From contig RFMM01000109.1 in assembly GCA_009927665.1 (NCBI GenBank), forward strand, positions 1-41,659: DNA of 41,659 nt. Reading direction: 5' to 3'. Origin of the DNA: Actinomycetota bacterium. GTDB taxonomy: Bacteria > Actinomycetota > Acidimicrobiia > Acidimicrobiales > Ilumatobacteraceae. Made by a program: the position numbers and the translations under genes. The notes beneath the pieces were generated by a model, which did not search any database, was not told the DNA's origin, and saw only the letters and a list, made by a program, of their open reading frames with translations. The number at the start of each line of letters is the position of its first letter. The stretch's first letter is position 1. Positions 15,916 to 24,360 of this stretch are shown here, piece by piece.

Positions 15916-16927
15916 CGCGCTCCAATTGGCTGCACATCTCGCTCGCTCTCGCGATCACGTCGACACCGAGTTGTTGCCAAACGTGCAGCATGTCGACCAG
16001 AACCCAATTCTCGCGTATTAGTCCGTGCTCTACTCGCCAAAAGTCGAGACTGCGCATGGTGATGTGCTGACCCGTTGGATTGATGCCCAACCAGCCATCA
16101 CCAGAAACCGACATTTTCATTCCTGGCCATGCAGTGAACGCCACATATGGGCCTTGCCCGAAGTAGTAGCCGCCGCCGACGTTTCCACTCCTGTCTGGCA
16201 GTGCCCGCAAGAATGGGATCTGGTGACCGTTACGGAAGCCCTCAATGCCTCTGCACGTTCCGATGGCTGCTGGGCCGTACCAAGACATGCGGGGGTGCCA
16301 GAAGTCTTCGAGCCTCATCACGCTGGCGGGTTCCTGCGGGTGACGACCCATCGCCGTCAACATCTCTGCGACTATTCGAAGCGACTCAGCTGAAGCTTCA
16401 GACGTCGCGGCTGGTCGGTGCATTCCATCCTGAGGTATCGGCGCGGGAACGTTCCAGGCTCGTCGCAACGCCGGCGCCATCGGCCATGCTCCAGCTTGCA
16501 TGAGAAGTTCAGGGATGTCCCAGACCGCCTGGACCTCTTGAACACCGTCTGCACCAAGCCTGAAGAATTCGTGAAAGCGCATCGTCACCTGTTGGCCCGT
16601 AGGTCGAATGCCGAGGTAGGGCTTGCGGAATGCCCCCGTGTAGTAGCCGCACACTCCGACCATCTCGTCACCAGCGGCTGCTCGACCCTGCACTTTGATG
16701 GTCATCCGCCGTTCCAAATCGGGAATCGCAGTTGCGAGTGGCCGGTAGACCTCGTCGACGAGTTGATCGACATCGGACAGCGTCTCGTATGGATGCGTGA
16801 AATGGAGTTTGGCTCCGCTCACAAGAGCCTCTTTAAAAAGGTGCGTTGCGTCTTCAATCTCAAAGTCACGGAAAGCTTCAAACAGGGCATCAAGACGTGC
16901 CCGGGAGGCCTCAAATGCTCTCACCAT
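15899..16927 (-). CDS. Double SnoaL-like (ester-cyclase type) protein 1
   Basis: A 342-residue cytoplasmic protein with two NTF2/SnoaL-like cone domains in tandem. Each ends with the family motif: GIRPTGQQVTMRFHEFFRL in the first half and GINPTGQHITMRSLDFWRV then ENWVLVDMLHVWQQLGVDV in the second. SnoaL relatives include aldol-type polyketide cyclases, isomerases and hydrolases, acting by an Asp/His acid-base pair; the Asp of LVDM is a candidate. It overlaps the MetE-like gene by 7 nt. It is one of four SnoaL-type genes here, which points to a ring- or ester-related step in the pathway. The reaction is not known. Confidence 0.8.
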   Translation of the reverse strand: MVRAFEASRARLDALFEAFRDFEIEDATHLFKEALVSGAKLHFTHPYETLSDVDQLVDEVYRPLATAIPDLERRMTIKVQGRAAAGDEMVGVCGYYTGAFRKPYLGIRPTGQQVTMRFHEFFRLGADGVQEVQAVWDIPELLMQAGAWPMAPALRRAWNVPAPIPQDGMHRPAATSEASAESLRIVAEMLTAMGRHPQEPASVMRLEDFWHPRMSWYGPAAIGTCRGIEGFRNGHQIPFLRALPDRSGNVGGGYYFGQGPYVAFTAWPGMKMSVSGDGWLGINPTGQHITMRSLDFWRVEHGLIRENWVLVDMLHVWQQLGVDVIARASEMCSQLERDENYR

Positions 16928-18063
16928 AAAATCTCAGAGGCCAGCTCGGCGCCTACTTTCATTGCTGCAAACTTTGCGAAGACAATTTCCGTGTCAATTC
17001 CTGGATAGCCGGCAAATGTCGAGAATCCACAATCAGTTCCGGCGATGACTCGTTCACGCCCGACCACGCGCGCAACGTTGATGATTCGCTGAGCGATGAG
17101 CCTCGGATGTTCGACGAAATTCGTCGTTGTATCGAGTACACCCGGGATGAGCACCTTGTCGTCAGGAATCTGAATCGACGAGAGGTCTTCCCACTCGTGG
17201 GCGTGGCGCGGGTTTGCAGTCTCAAACAACAAGCCCTGCGGTTTGGCGCGCAGTGCTATCGGCAGCACAGTCGTCAATGGCGCATCGTGGGTATGAGGGC
17301 CCTCGTAGTTTCCCCAACACACGTGCATACGCACACGATCGCTCGGAATGTTGCGCAGAGCATGGTTGAGAGCCTCGACGTTTTCGTTGACACGGGCAAG
17401 ATAATCGGCTTCTGACAGCTTCTTAAACATCATGTGCCGTCCGAGACCGAGATCAGGCGAATCGATTTGGAGAATGAAGCCCGCTGCGACGATCGCTTCA
17501 TATTCGACTCGCATCGCCTCGGCGACGGCCCCGAGGTACGAGGCGTGGTCAGGGTAATAGGCGTTCGGCTGAAACATCGCGATGACTCCCGGCGATGCGG
17601 AATTAAGAAATGCTTCCATCGGCTGGTGTTTGTCGACTGCACGCCTGAACGTGGCGCATTCTTGTGCAACTGGCTGGCGGTCGACATGGCGAATCTCGGC
17701 GACGCATTGGGGTCGCTTGTAAGTCGGAGTCCCGCCTGATTTCGCCTGCTGCTGCAGGAAGGTTGGGAAGTCCTCTAGGTCGGCGGGTGGAGTGCGCGGA
17801 CTGTCGCCATCGAAGCCTGAGATGCGGTACTTGATGTACGTCGCGTACGAGATCTTGTCCATTTCGCCATCGCTCACTACATCGATACCCGAGTCAACCT
17901 GCCGCTTCACGACGTCGCTGACTGCGCGATCAATGATTGCGATGTGTTGCGTGACATCGAGAGTTTCGCCGTGCTCGCGCCTAAAGATCAAATCTGTAAC
18001 GTCTGCCGGTCGCGGGAGACTGCCGACATGCGTCGTCAGGATTCGATCACTGCTCACCTTCAT
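16921..18063 (-). CDS. MetE C-terminal/epoxyalkane-CoM-transferase-like zinc protein
   Basis: A 380-residue UROD/MetE-like barrel, equal to the catalytic half of cobalamin-independent methionine synthase without the N-terminal half. The start TTHVGSLPRP is the family signature. A thiol-activating zinc site is visible: His and Cys in MHVCWGNYEGPH, a Glu in LLFETANP, and the last Cys in AGTDCGFS. Stand-alone members transfer methyl or alkyl groups to or from a thiol (for example epoxyalkane:coenzyme M transferase). In a catabolic operon, between the ATPase (ATGA overlap) and SnoaL 1, a role in substrate demethylation or thiol transfer is more likely than methionine synthesis. Acceptor and donor unknown. 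Confidence 0.82.
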   Translation of the reverse strand: MKVSSDRILTTHVGSLPRPADVTDLIFRREHGETLDVTQHIAIIDRAVSDVVKRQVDSGIDVVSDGEMDKISYATYIKYRISGFDGDSPRTPPADLEDFPTFLQQQAKSGGTPTYKRPQCVAEIRHVDRQPVAQECATFRRAVDKHQPMEAFLNSASPGVIAMFQPNAYYPDHASYLGAVAEAMRVEYEAIVAAGFILQIDSPDLGLGRHMMFKKLSEADYLARVNENVEALNHALRNIPSDRVRMHVCWGNYEGPHTHDAPLTTVLPIALRAKPQGLLFETANPRHAHEWEDLSSIQIPDDKVLIPGVLDTTTNFVEHPRLIAQRIINVARVVGRERVIAGTDCGFSTFAGYPGIDTEIVFAKFAAMKVGAELASEILW

Positions 18064-19229
18064 AGAAGTGATTCCTCAGTTTCAGCATCGAACACGTGCA
18101 GCCGGCTGGGCTCCATGGCTAGGCGAACCGTCTCGCCCTCCTGCGCACGCGAAGCCGGATCAACGCACGCGATCAATCGTGTCTCATTAGCGAGAGTCAC
18201 TTCCTCAGACTCGGAGGAAGTCTTGCCCCCAAACCTCTCGGCGTCGACTGCAATGTGAAGCACGGTTTCCGTGCCCAATGACTCTCGCAAACGAACAACC
18301 CCTTGAATCACTTCCCCATTCGGAACCGGAGTGACAATGGGGTCCTTCAAGTAGTGCGGACGTATACCAACGACCACCCGCCGACCCGCGTGGGAACGAA
18401 GACGCCCAGATTGGTTCCCGGGCTGGGTTATGAGCTTGATGGACTGCGAGCCGATGCGCAGCGAGTTTTCTTCCCCACTCTGTTCAAGTTGGCCATAGAC
18501 GAGGTTCATCGACGGTGAACCAATGAACCGTGCGACGAAAAGATTCTTAGGTCTTCCGAATACCTCTTCGGGAGAGCCCATCTGCTGTAGACGGCCATCC
18601 CTCAGAACTGCAACGCGATCACCCATCGTCATGGCTTCGGTCTGGTCGTGGGTGACGTAGACAGTCGTGGTTCTAAATTCTCGCTGTAGCGCGCGAATAT
18701 CGCCACGCATCTGAACTCGCAATTGCGCATCAAGATTTGATAGCGGCTCATCCATTAATGAGAGTTGCGGTTGGCGAATGAGTGCGCGACCCATGGCTAC
18801 TCGCTGACGCTGACCACCTGAGAGCTGCGCAGGTTTTTTCTCGAGCTGAGTCATTAACTGGAGAAGCTCAGCGACTCGGTGCACTTCCGCAACTCGCTTG
18901 TCTTTCGGCATCTTGCGCAGTTTCAACGGAAACTCGATGTTCTGAAAAACTGTCATCTGCGGGTACAACGCATAGTTCTGGAACACCATTGACATATCGC
19001 GATCGCGCGGTGCAACGCCGGTCAGTGGCTTCCCAGCCAACCTAACTTCCCCACTTGAAGCCGTCTCTAGACCTGCGACAAGGCGCAACGCCGTCGACTT
19101 GCCGCAACCCGATGGTCCGACAAGCGCGAGGAACTCGCCCGAGGCGAGGGAAAGACTCAGCGAGTCGAGCGCGACGAATCCGTCTCCAAAGCTCTTGGTA
19201 AGTCGATCGAGTTCAAGCGTTGCCATCAT
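18060..19229 (-). CDS. ABC transporter ATP-binding protein (MsmK/UgpC type)
   Basis: A 389-residue ATPase of the carbohydrate-uptake CUT1 type. Walker A GPSGCGKST near 38-46, Q-loop VFQNYALYPQMTV, signature LSGGQRQRVAMGRAL, Walker B LSLMDEPLSNLD and H-loop VTHDQTEA are all intact. The C-terminal third is the TOBE/OB regulatory domain found in MalK, MsmK and UgpC. It powers the two permeases encoded upstream. Tandem ATGs at 19229 and 19226; the first overlaps the SnoaL 2 stop as ATGA and is used. Separation from the permeases by two SnoaL genes ties those genes to the transport operon. Confidence 0.93.
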   Translation of the reverse strand: MMATLELDRLTKSFGDGFVALDSLSLSLASGEFLALVGPSGCGKSTALRLVAGLETASSGEVRLAGKPLTGVAPRDRDMSMVFQNYALYPQMTVFQNIEFPLKLRKMPKDKRVAEVHRVAELLQLMTQLEKKPAQLSGGQRQRVAMGRALIRQPQLSLMDEPLSNLDAQLRVQMRGDIRALQREFRTTTVYVTHDQTEAMTMGDRVAVLRDGRLQQMGSPEEVFGRPKNLFVARFIGSPSMNLVYGQLEQSGEENSLRIGSQSIKLITQPGNQSGRLRSHAGRRVVVGIRPHYLKDPIVTPVPNGEVIQGVVRLRESLGTETVLHIAVDAERFGGKTSSESEEVTLANETRLIACVDPASRAQEGETVRLAMEPSRLHVFDAETEESLL

Positions 19230-19762
19230 CGGCTCCCTTCGGGCCGAGGAGCGACTCGTTCACCCAGGTCGTAAGCCTCCCAGCCCTCACCTGAGAAGAC
19301 GTCCACGCCAAGTTGTTTCATCACCCATGCAAAGTCGACACTGACGTAGTTGTCAACGATTCTGCCGTCGACGACCTTCCAAAAATCCATGTAACGAATC
19401 TCGACTCGCCTCCCAGTCGCGGCGATGCCCATGAATTCTCCGGAATGAACCGCTTCTTGGCGTCCAAACGCTGCCGCCCACTCACCCATGAAGATGCGAG
19501 CCTCGTCGATGCATACCTTGTCGCTGAACGCGGCCTGAAACGGTCGCTGCCAGTTGTCCTGAAACTCCCGTAACCCATGCTTTGTGCCGCAACCGAAATT
19601 GCCCATCCAGCGAAAGCCTTCCGAGAAGAACTCTCCGATGTCGTCAATTCGGTGGTCGTTTAGACCGTCAACCATCTCCTCGATCACCCGCCGCGTTTCG
19701 TCTGTTTTAGCTATGTCCGTGTTCTTCGTGAGGGCGGCCTGCTCGGGACGTGAACCCTTCAT
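19226..19762 (-). CDS. Single-domain SnoaL-like protein 2
   Basis: A 178-residue protein with one SnoaL/NTF2-like domain. The helix-rich N-terminus (RRVIEEMVDGLNDHRIDDIG) is followed by the family core and AATGRRVEIRYMDFWKV, VDGRIVDNYVSVDFAWVMKQLGVDVF, closely parallel to the second half of SnoaL 1. The ATG at 19762 overlaps the stop of SnoaL 3 (ATGA); the track's longer start at 19858 lies inside that gene. Function unknown; likely a small lyase, cyclase or isomerase in the pathway, or a subunit with the adjacent double-domain protein. Confidence 0.78.
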   Translation of the reverse strand: MKGSRPEQAALTKNTDIAKTDETRRVIEEMVDGLNDHRIDDIGEFFSEGFRWMGNFGCGTKHGLREFQDNWQRPFQAAFSDKVCIDEARIFMGEWAAAFGRQEAVHSGEFMGIAATGRRVEIRYMDFWKVVDGRIVDNYVSVDFAWVMKQLGVDVFSGEGWEAYDLGERVAPRPEGSR

Positions 19763-20790
19763 GTGGTGTGACCTTTCGTAGTCGTGGAATATCCGTGAAT
19801 ATGCGCCGGCAGTGCACCGATCGAAGTCAAGAAGTCGACGATGTCGATGAACACCCAATTCGTCGTGATCTTGTAGTTCGTCACCTCGTAGAAATCAAAG
19901 ACTCGAAGCGTCACCGGCTTGTTGCTCGCGGGAAGTCCGAGCCATCCGTTGCCCGTGTGAGTCGCCTTGACACTCGGCCAGCCACCAGTCACCGCCCAAG
20001 CCCCCTGTGCAAATTTCACGAAATGCCCCGTGCTCCCTGAGTTGTCGCCCGGTGGTAGCGCACCACCCCCAACACGATCAGGAAAGGCTCGACGGAAAGG
20101 AAGCTGATGGTGATCGACGAATCCTTGACTCGCTTCAGTGACGCCAATGCCGCCTGGACCGGCCCAGATGAAGTCAGATTCCCAATGACGAAGGTGCGCT
20201 GCAGTCAGCATTTGCTCGCGAGTAGACGCGTCATCGTGTAGGTCAGACTGCATTGCTCGAACCACTTCGAGCGTCTCGGCAGACTTGCCAGCGCTCGGGT
20301 CAACCTTCGGAAGCGGCCATCGCTCAGCGACACCGAGGGGTGCAGCGGTGAGCAGCTGACCAGTTTGGACAGCAAGATCAAGTAGATCAACCATTACCGT
20401 GCAGCGATCGAGCCTCTCGTCGACCACGTCAGCCACTAGCCCGATCCGCAATTCAACCGTCGAGTGGCTGGGTCGCAGTCCGCACAACGGGGCCGCGAAG
20501 TTTCCTTTGAGTGTGCCCCATGAAGCAGACTGCCATCTGCCTTCGATCACTTCTGAGTCAAGTCGCATTGCAGTAGTGAACACAGAGTCGGAGATGGCGC
20601 TCGTGATTGGTCCGGCGATTCCGCCTTGCCATGCACGCACACCGCGCGAGGCCTCAAACGGCGCAGAGACGCGGAACAAAGTGGATGCGTCGGCCAGCGA
20701 AACACATTCTCCGTTCGAAGCAAACAACGATGAGTCGTCGAAGTCGGCTCTGTCGCTCTTTCGGTTGGTGGTGAAACTGACCCGCGTCAT
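19759..20790 (-). CDS. Double SnoaL-like protein 3
   Basis: A 343-residue protein whose C-terminal half is a clear SnoaL-like domain (WESDFIWAGPGGIG, then NGWLGLPASNKPVTLRVFDF and TNWVFIDIVDFLTSIG). The N-terminal 170 residues fit a diverged second copy: RWQSASWGTLKGNFAAPLCG, then ELRIGLVADVVDERLDRCTVMVDLLDLAVQTG, where a fusion-tail motif ending in Asp-Leu occurs at the same place. The PTG loop is PASN in the second copy. It is coupled by ATGA overlaps to both the MalG-like permease and SnoaL 2. Reaction unknown. Confidence 0.72.
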   Translation of the reverse strand: MTRVSFTTNRKSDRADFDDSSLFASNGECVSLADASTLFRVSAPFEASRGVRAWQGGIAGPITSAISDSVFTTAMRLDSEVIEGRWQSASWGTLKGNFAAPLCGLRPSHSTVELRIGLVADVVDERLDRCTVMVDLLDLAVQTGQLLTAAPLGVAERWPLPKVDPSAGKSAETLEVVRAMQSDLHDDASTREQMLTAAHLRHWESDFIWAGPGGIGVTEASQGFVDHHQLPFRRAFPDRVGGGALPPGDNSGSTGHFVKFAQGAWAVTGGWPSVKATHTGNGWLGLPASNKPVTLRVFDFYEVTNYKITTNWVFIDIVDFLTSIGALPAHIHGYSTTTKGHTT

Positions 20791-21791
20791 CCTTTCACCG
20801 CCCCAGAGCCGAGCCCTTTGACTAGATGTTTTTGAAACATGATGATGACGATGACGATCGGAAGCGTGATTGATATTGCGGCAGCCGCTGCTTCAGTGAT
20901 GCCTTTTGAACTCTCCCCTCCTGCGAGTGCGACGATGCCGACAGGAAGCGTCCAATTCGTTGGCGCCAGCACCCGCACAAATAAGAACTCGTTGTAGGCC
21001 AGAAGCAAGGTGAAGAGGCTTGTTGCAATGATTCCGGGCTTCATCGTCGGAATCACGACTCGCACAAATGCTTGCAATCTCGTGGCGCCGTCCATCATCG
21101 CCGCTTCTTCGAGTTCTTTGGGAACTTCGAGGAAGAATGTTCGCAGCATCCAGATGGTGAATGGTTGATTCACTGCGACGAGCGCGAGCACAATGATGGC
21201 ACGCGAGTCGAGTAAGCCTAAAGATTTTGCGATGATGAAAAAAGGCAGTACGAAGGCAAAACGTGGAAGCGCGCGGAACGCCAACGCAGAGATGAGAATG
21301 ACCGCGCCAGACTTTCCGGAGTACCTGGCCAAGCCGTATCCGCCCAGAAGACCGATGCTGATCGACACACAGATTGTGGCGGCGGTGACAATAATGCTGT
21401 TGATAAAGAATTCGAACTGATCGCTCGTCTCCCAGCGCATATCCACGTAGACGAGTGTGGCGACGATGGCAGCAATCGCGAGCGTGTTGAGATACGCAGG
21501 TCGCCTCATGCGTCGCGCGACCATGAGCAACCCACCAACAATCAATGTCGACAGTACGACGACCATCAGCACCTGCCACATGTTGGTGGATTGGTCGTCG
21601 AACCAATACGCCCTGTAAGCGGCTGCCGTCGTGTCATAACCCCAGAGCACCGGTTCGCGCGCCGCCACATCACGTGTGAACTTGATGGACGTCTGAAACG
21701 TCCATAACAGTGGCAGAACGCTCCACACCACCACAATCGCGAGAGCGCTATGCAGCGTCACCCGGCCGGCAACCATCTTCACCCGCGTCAC
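20787..21791 (-). CDS. ABC sugar-type permease, MalG-like, with extra membrane segments
   Basis: A 334-residue inner-membrane permease of the CUT1 family. The ATPase-contacting EAA loop is ELEEAAMMDGATRLQAFVRVVIP near 225-247, and ALAFRALPRFAFVLPFFIIAKSLGL and NEFLFVRVL are typical of MalG. MalG relatives are about 270-290 residues; here about 60 extra residues between helix 1 and helix 2 hold two hydrophobic stretches (near 73-91 and 100-118) that look like two added membrane helices. The start is a GTG at 21791 overlapping the MalF-like stop (GTGA). It pairs with the MalF-like protein and the MsmK-type ATPase. Confidence 0.9.
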   Translation of the reverse strand: MTRVKMVAGRVTLHSALAIVVVWSVLPLLWTFQTSIKFTRDVAAREPVLWGYDTTAAAYRAYWFDDQSTNMWQVLMVVVLSTLIVGGLLMVARRMRRPAYLNTLAIAAIVATLVYVDMRWETSDQFEFFINSIIVTAATICVSISIGLLGGYGLARYSGKSGAVILISALAFRALPRFAFVLPFFIIAKSLGLLDSRAIIVLALVAVNQPFTIWMLRTFFLEVPKELEEAAMMDGATRLQAFVRVVIPTMKPGIIATSLFTLLLAYNEFLFVRVLAPTNWTLPVGIVALAGGESSKGITEAAAAAISITLPIVIVIIMFQKHLVKGLGSGAVKG

Positions 21792-22654
21792 GTGCGATCT
21801 GCAATCTGTTCTTTGTAGCTGCGCACCAAGAATGGGATGAGCGCAGCAAAGATTCCCACAATCGTGAGAATTGCGATTGCGTGCCCTTTGCCCAGACGGC
21901 CGATTTTGGCGTCAAGGGCCTCTACGGAGTTGTACACCGACAGGGTGTGGCTGTTGTCGAATCGATTGCCGGCAAAGACAAACACACTGTCAAACACTCG
22001 GTAGCTGTCCATAATCGAGATGATTGCGACGAAGAACAGCACACTCTTCAAATGCGGCAACGTCACGTGCAAAAACGTGTCGAAGAACCTGGCGCCATCC
22101 ATAGATGCTGCCTCGATCCGCTCCTGCGGGAGCGTCTGCAGACCGGCGAATATTGCGACGAACGCAAAAGGGGTGACGTGCCACACGGCGTGGAGCATTA
22201 TTAGAAAACGAACATTTGAAGCATCAACGACAAAAAGGTTCCCAGTGACGAGTTCAATCAACCAACTGACTAGACCACCGCGTGAGAAGAGGTTTCGAAA
22301 CAATAAGGTGCCGACGACCGGGGTCACGATGAACGGCAGCAGCATTGCTGCCAGGTAAACCGATCGAAATCGGCCCACTCGGTCAAGTAGCAAGGCGAAG
22401 ATCAGGCCCAAGACCATTTCGAGCGGTACTGTCACGCCAACAAAGAAGAGGGTGAATCTCGTTGCCGACCAGAAGTTTGGGTCAGACAAGACTTCGCGGT
22501 AGTTCTTTAGCCCAACGAATGGCGCGGAACTGAGGTCGCGCAAGAACAAATCGGTCGTACTGAGCCAAACTGTGGTGACAAGCGGGATCACCATGAGGAA
22601 CGTCATCACCGACACACTTGGCAAGACGAACCCAGTAAAAGCCCGCCGATTCAT
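21788..22654 (-). CDS. ABC sugar-type permease, MalF-like
   Basis: A 288-residue permease of the CUT1 family with six hydrophobic helices. N-terminal LPSVSVMTFLMVIPLVTTVWLS, GLKNYREVLSDPNFWSATRFT, and the EAA loop RIEAASMDGARFFDTFLHVTLP near 170-191 are typical of MalF/UgpA-type proteins. It starts at ATG 22654, 90 nt after the binding-protein stop, across a strong hairpin that probably lowers its expression relative to the binding protein. It forms a heterodimer with the MalG-like permease. Confidence 0.93.
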   Translation of the reverse strand: MNRRAFTGFVLPSVSVMTFLMVIPLVTTVWLSTTDLFLRDLSSAPFVGLKNYREVLSDPNFWSATRFTLFFVGVTVPLEMVLGLIFALLLDRVGRFRSVYLAAMLLPFIVTPVVGTLLFRNLFSRGGLVSWLIELVTGNLFVVDASNVRFLIMLHAVWHVTPFAFVAIFAGLQTLPQERIEAASMDGARFFDTFLHVTLPHLKSVLFFVAIISIMDSYRVFDSVFVFAGNRFDNSHTLSVYNSVEALDAKIGRLGKGHAIAILTIVGIFAALIPFLVRSYKEQIADRT

Positions 22655-22683
22655 CGCGCCCCCTCACTCACAGATTACGAATT

Positions 22684-22720
22684 GCGGCGGGGCGGGAGCC
22701 CGAAGACCCCACCCCGCCGC
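22684..22720 (-). terminator. Strong GC hairpin between binding protein and permease genes
   Basis: GCGGCGGGG and CCCCGCCGC pair perfectly over 9 bp, extended by three more GC pairs after one mismatch, around an 11-nt loop. It follows the binding-protein stop on the minus strand. Such structures in ABC operons act as partial terminators or 3'-end stabilisers, giving more binding protein than permease. That role is inferred. Confidence 0.65.
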
Positions 22721-22744
22721 TCTCATTCGGCTTGGCTGAAACTG

Positions 22745-24106
22745 TCAGCTCAGCAGATTCTGAGCCTTGGCTTCTTTCAAGTACGCGGCTTCTGCCTCAG
22801 CGATTACATCGGCCGGCTTGGCGCCGTCAAGAATCTTTACCAGAGCCTTACCGATCTCTGCGCGGTAAATGCCGGCAGCCGGGTGAGTCTGGTCAGCGCC
22901 ACGACCTTGCGAGGTCGAGACGTTGAGGGCTTCGCCGTTACGTGGACCCTCAGGGTTCGAGACGCCACTTCGCGTCACACCGCCGAACTTCGCGGCCGCG
23001 GTCTGCGACTCTTCGTCAGAAGCACCGAGCATCGCCAAGAAGACCTTCTCTGGGTCGACCGTTCCGTTTGCAGGAATGGCGTAGCCGTCGACATAGGCCG
23101 GCGCTCCAAGCACCGTGCCCGCAGTCAGTGCAGGCGCAAATTTAATCTTGCCTAACACTTCGGCGGTCGTTGCCTCGGCGTCATCCATTGACGCAGCACG
23201 TGATGCCCAGAGGTGACCGATCACGTACTCGCCGGTCTGGAATGCGTTCTGCACGTCATCGGTGCTGTAGGTACCAATGGTCTTACCACCGCACGTGTTG
23301 ACGATGTCGGCAAGTATCTGAGCGGCCTTGACTCCCTCAGCCGAGTTGAAGTTCGGCTGACCGGTCGTATTGTCAATTGGCTTCACACCAAGCGAGCCGA
23401 GCACGTTGTCGTACTCGATCTGCCACGCCCAGTCGGCCGACAACATCATCTGAAAGCCGGCGTAGCCACCATCGATAAGTGCGGGGCACATTGCGATGGC
23501 TTCTTCGTATGTCTTCGGCACTGACAACCCGAGCTTGCTGAGCACCTCTTCGTTGTAGAAGAGGTGCTGGGTGTTGGCCACCATCGGAATCGAGTAAATG
23601 TTGCCGTCAACACTGACGAGATCCCACATGCCTTGCGGGATGCTGTCGAGGTTGAATTGGTCTCGATACTTCTCAATCAAGTCGTTGAGGGGCAAGAGCA
23701 ATCCCTTATTGGCAAGTTCAACGATGAATTGGTTTGAGCCCTGGACCATTTCGAACGAAGGAGTGCCCGTCTCGAGGTCAAGGTTGATCTGGTTTTGAGC
23801 TTCCGCTGAGTCAAGGAACTGAATGTTGAAGGTGTAATTCGCCGCTTCACACTCTCGAAGTTCTGCCGCGTACTGCGTGATAATCGGGAATTCCCAACCC
23901 ATGAGGTCAATGTTGACGGCCTCATCGGCAACCGGAATCGCGCATTCTTCGGAAGCCAGAACGACCTCAGGCGTTGCTTCTTCGACTGGGGCCTCGGTGG
24001 CCTCCGTTGCCTCTTCGGTGCTGTCATCTGAGCCACAGGCTCCAACGAACATCACCGAGACAGCAACTGCGGCGAGCGTTCGCCGCATTGCGGATTGCTT
24101 TTTCAT
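22745..24106 (-). CDS. ABC extracellular solute-binding lipoprotein (sugar type)
   Basis: A 453-residue family-1 binding protein tethered outside the membrane. The signal peptide MRRTLAAVAVSVMFVGAC ends in a lipobox with Cys24, followed by an acidic Thr/Glu/Ala linker (SDDSTEEATEATEAPVEEA) typical of actinobacterial lipoproteins. The mature part has the MalE-like pattern (ANTQHLFYNEEVLSKLGLSVPKTYEEA). It is preceded by a Shine-Dalgarno (AAGGGGGAA) and has its own operator-bearing promoter at 24174-24202. It determines the substrate specificity of the importer; the ligand cannot be read from sequence. Confidence 0.92.
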   Translation of the reverse strand: MKKQSAMRRTLAAVAVSVMFVGACGSDDSTEEATEATEAPVEEATPEVVLASEECAIPVADEAVNIDLMGWEFPIITQYAAELRECEAANYTFNIQFLDSAEAQNQINLDLETGTPSFEMVQGSNQFIVELANKGLLLPLNDLIEKYRDQFNLDSIPQGMWDLVSVDGNIYSIPMVANTQHLFYNEEVLSKLGLSVPKTYEEAIAMCPALIDGGYAGFQMMLSADWAWQIEYDNVLGSLGVKPIDNTTGQPNFNSAEGVKAAQILADIVNTCGGKTIGTYSTDDVQNAFQTGEYVIGHLWASRAASMDDAEATTAEVLGKIKFAPALTAGTVLGAPAYVDGYAIPANGTVDPEKVFLAMLGASDEESQTAAAKFGGVTRSGVSNPEGPRNGEALNVSTSQGRGADQTHPAAGIYRAEIGKALVKILDGAKPADVIAEAEAAYLKEAKAQNLLS

Positions 24107-24173
24107 GTATTCCCCCTTGAAGTTGACGGATAAGTTTCTGCAACCGGGTGTGTGACCGAATGCATACCGACGG

Positions 24174-24202
24174 AGCCTATGACTACGTAGTCACCATGTC
24201 AA
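24174..24202 (-). promoter_or_regulatory. Promoter of the transport operon with LacI-type operator
   Basis: On the minus strand a consensus -35 TTGACA (24202-24197), a 17-bp spacer and -10 TAGGCT (24179-24174). The spacer contains the perfect 14-bp palindrome TGACTACGTAGTCA (24193-24180), so a bound repressor would sit squarely on the promoter. The same site, with one mismatch, lies in the lacI promoter. Control by the LacI protein encoded at 26761 is inferred from this pairing. Confidence 0.78.
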
Positions 24203-24220
24203 GCCCAGAATTTCGGGCTT
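24201..24220. repeat. Hairpin at the upstream edge of the transport promoter
   Basis: AAGCCC and GGGCTT pair around an 8-nt loop, overlapping the first bases of the -35 element on the minus strand. It could end read-through from the cupin gene or be incidental. No T-run. Confidence 0.4.
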
Positions 24221-24304
24221 AGGTGCCTCACTGGGTTCTCTCGACACCCAGGTTCTTGGTACATGCCCCACGCTCCTAGGGCGATATCTCTTACCCCGAG
24301 GGAC

Positions 24305-24319
24305 AACGCCTCTGGCGTT
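24305..24319 (-). terminator. Hairpin after the cupin gene
   Basis: AACGCC-TCT-GGCGTT (plus-strand reading) gives a perfect 6-bp stem with a 3-nt loop, about 40 nt beyond the cupin stop. It likely separates the lacI-dehydrogenase-cupin transcript from the transport operon, which has its own promoter. The rest of the 254-nt gap shows no gene. Confidence 0.45.
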
Positions 24320-24360
24320 AGCCCCAGGTTGCGACGACCAATAGCGATGGATTCGATGCG

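Noticed and set aside
16921-18063. Annotation as methionine synthase MetE
   Set aside because: Only the catalytic half is present and it is embedded in a transport and catabolism operon; a related transferase is more likely.
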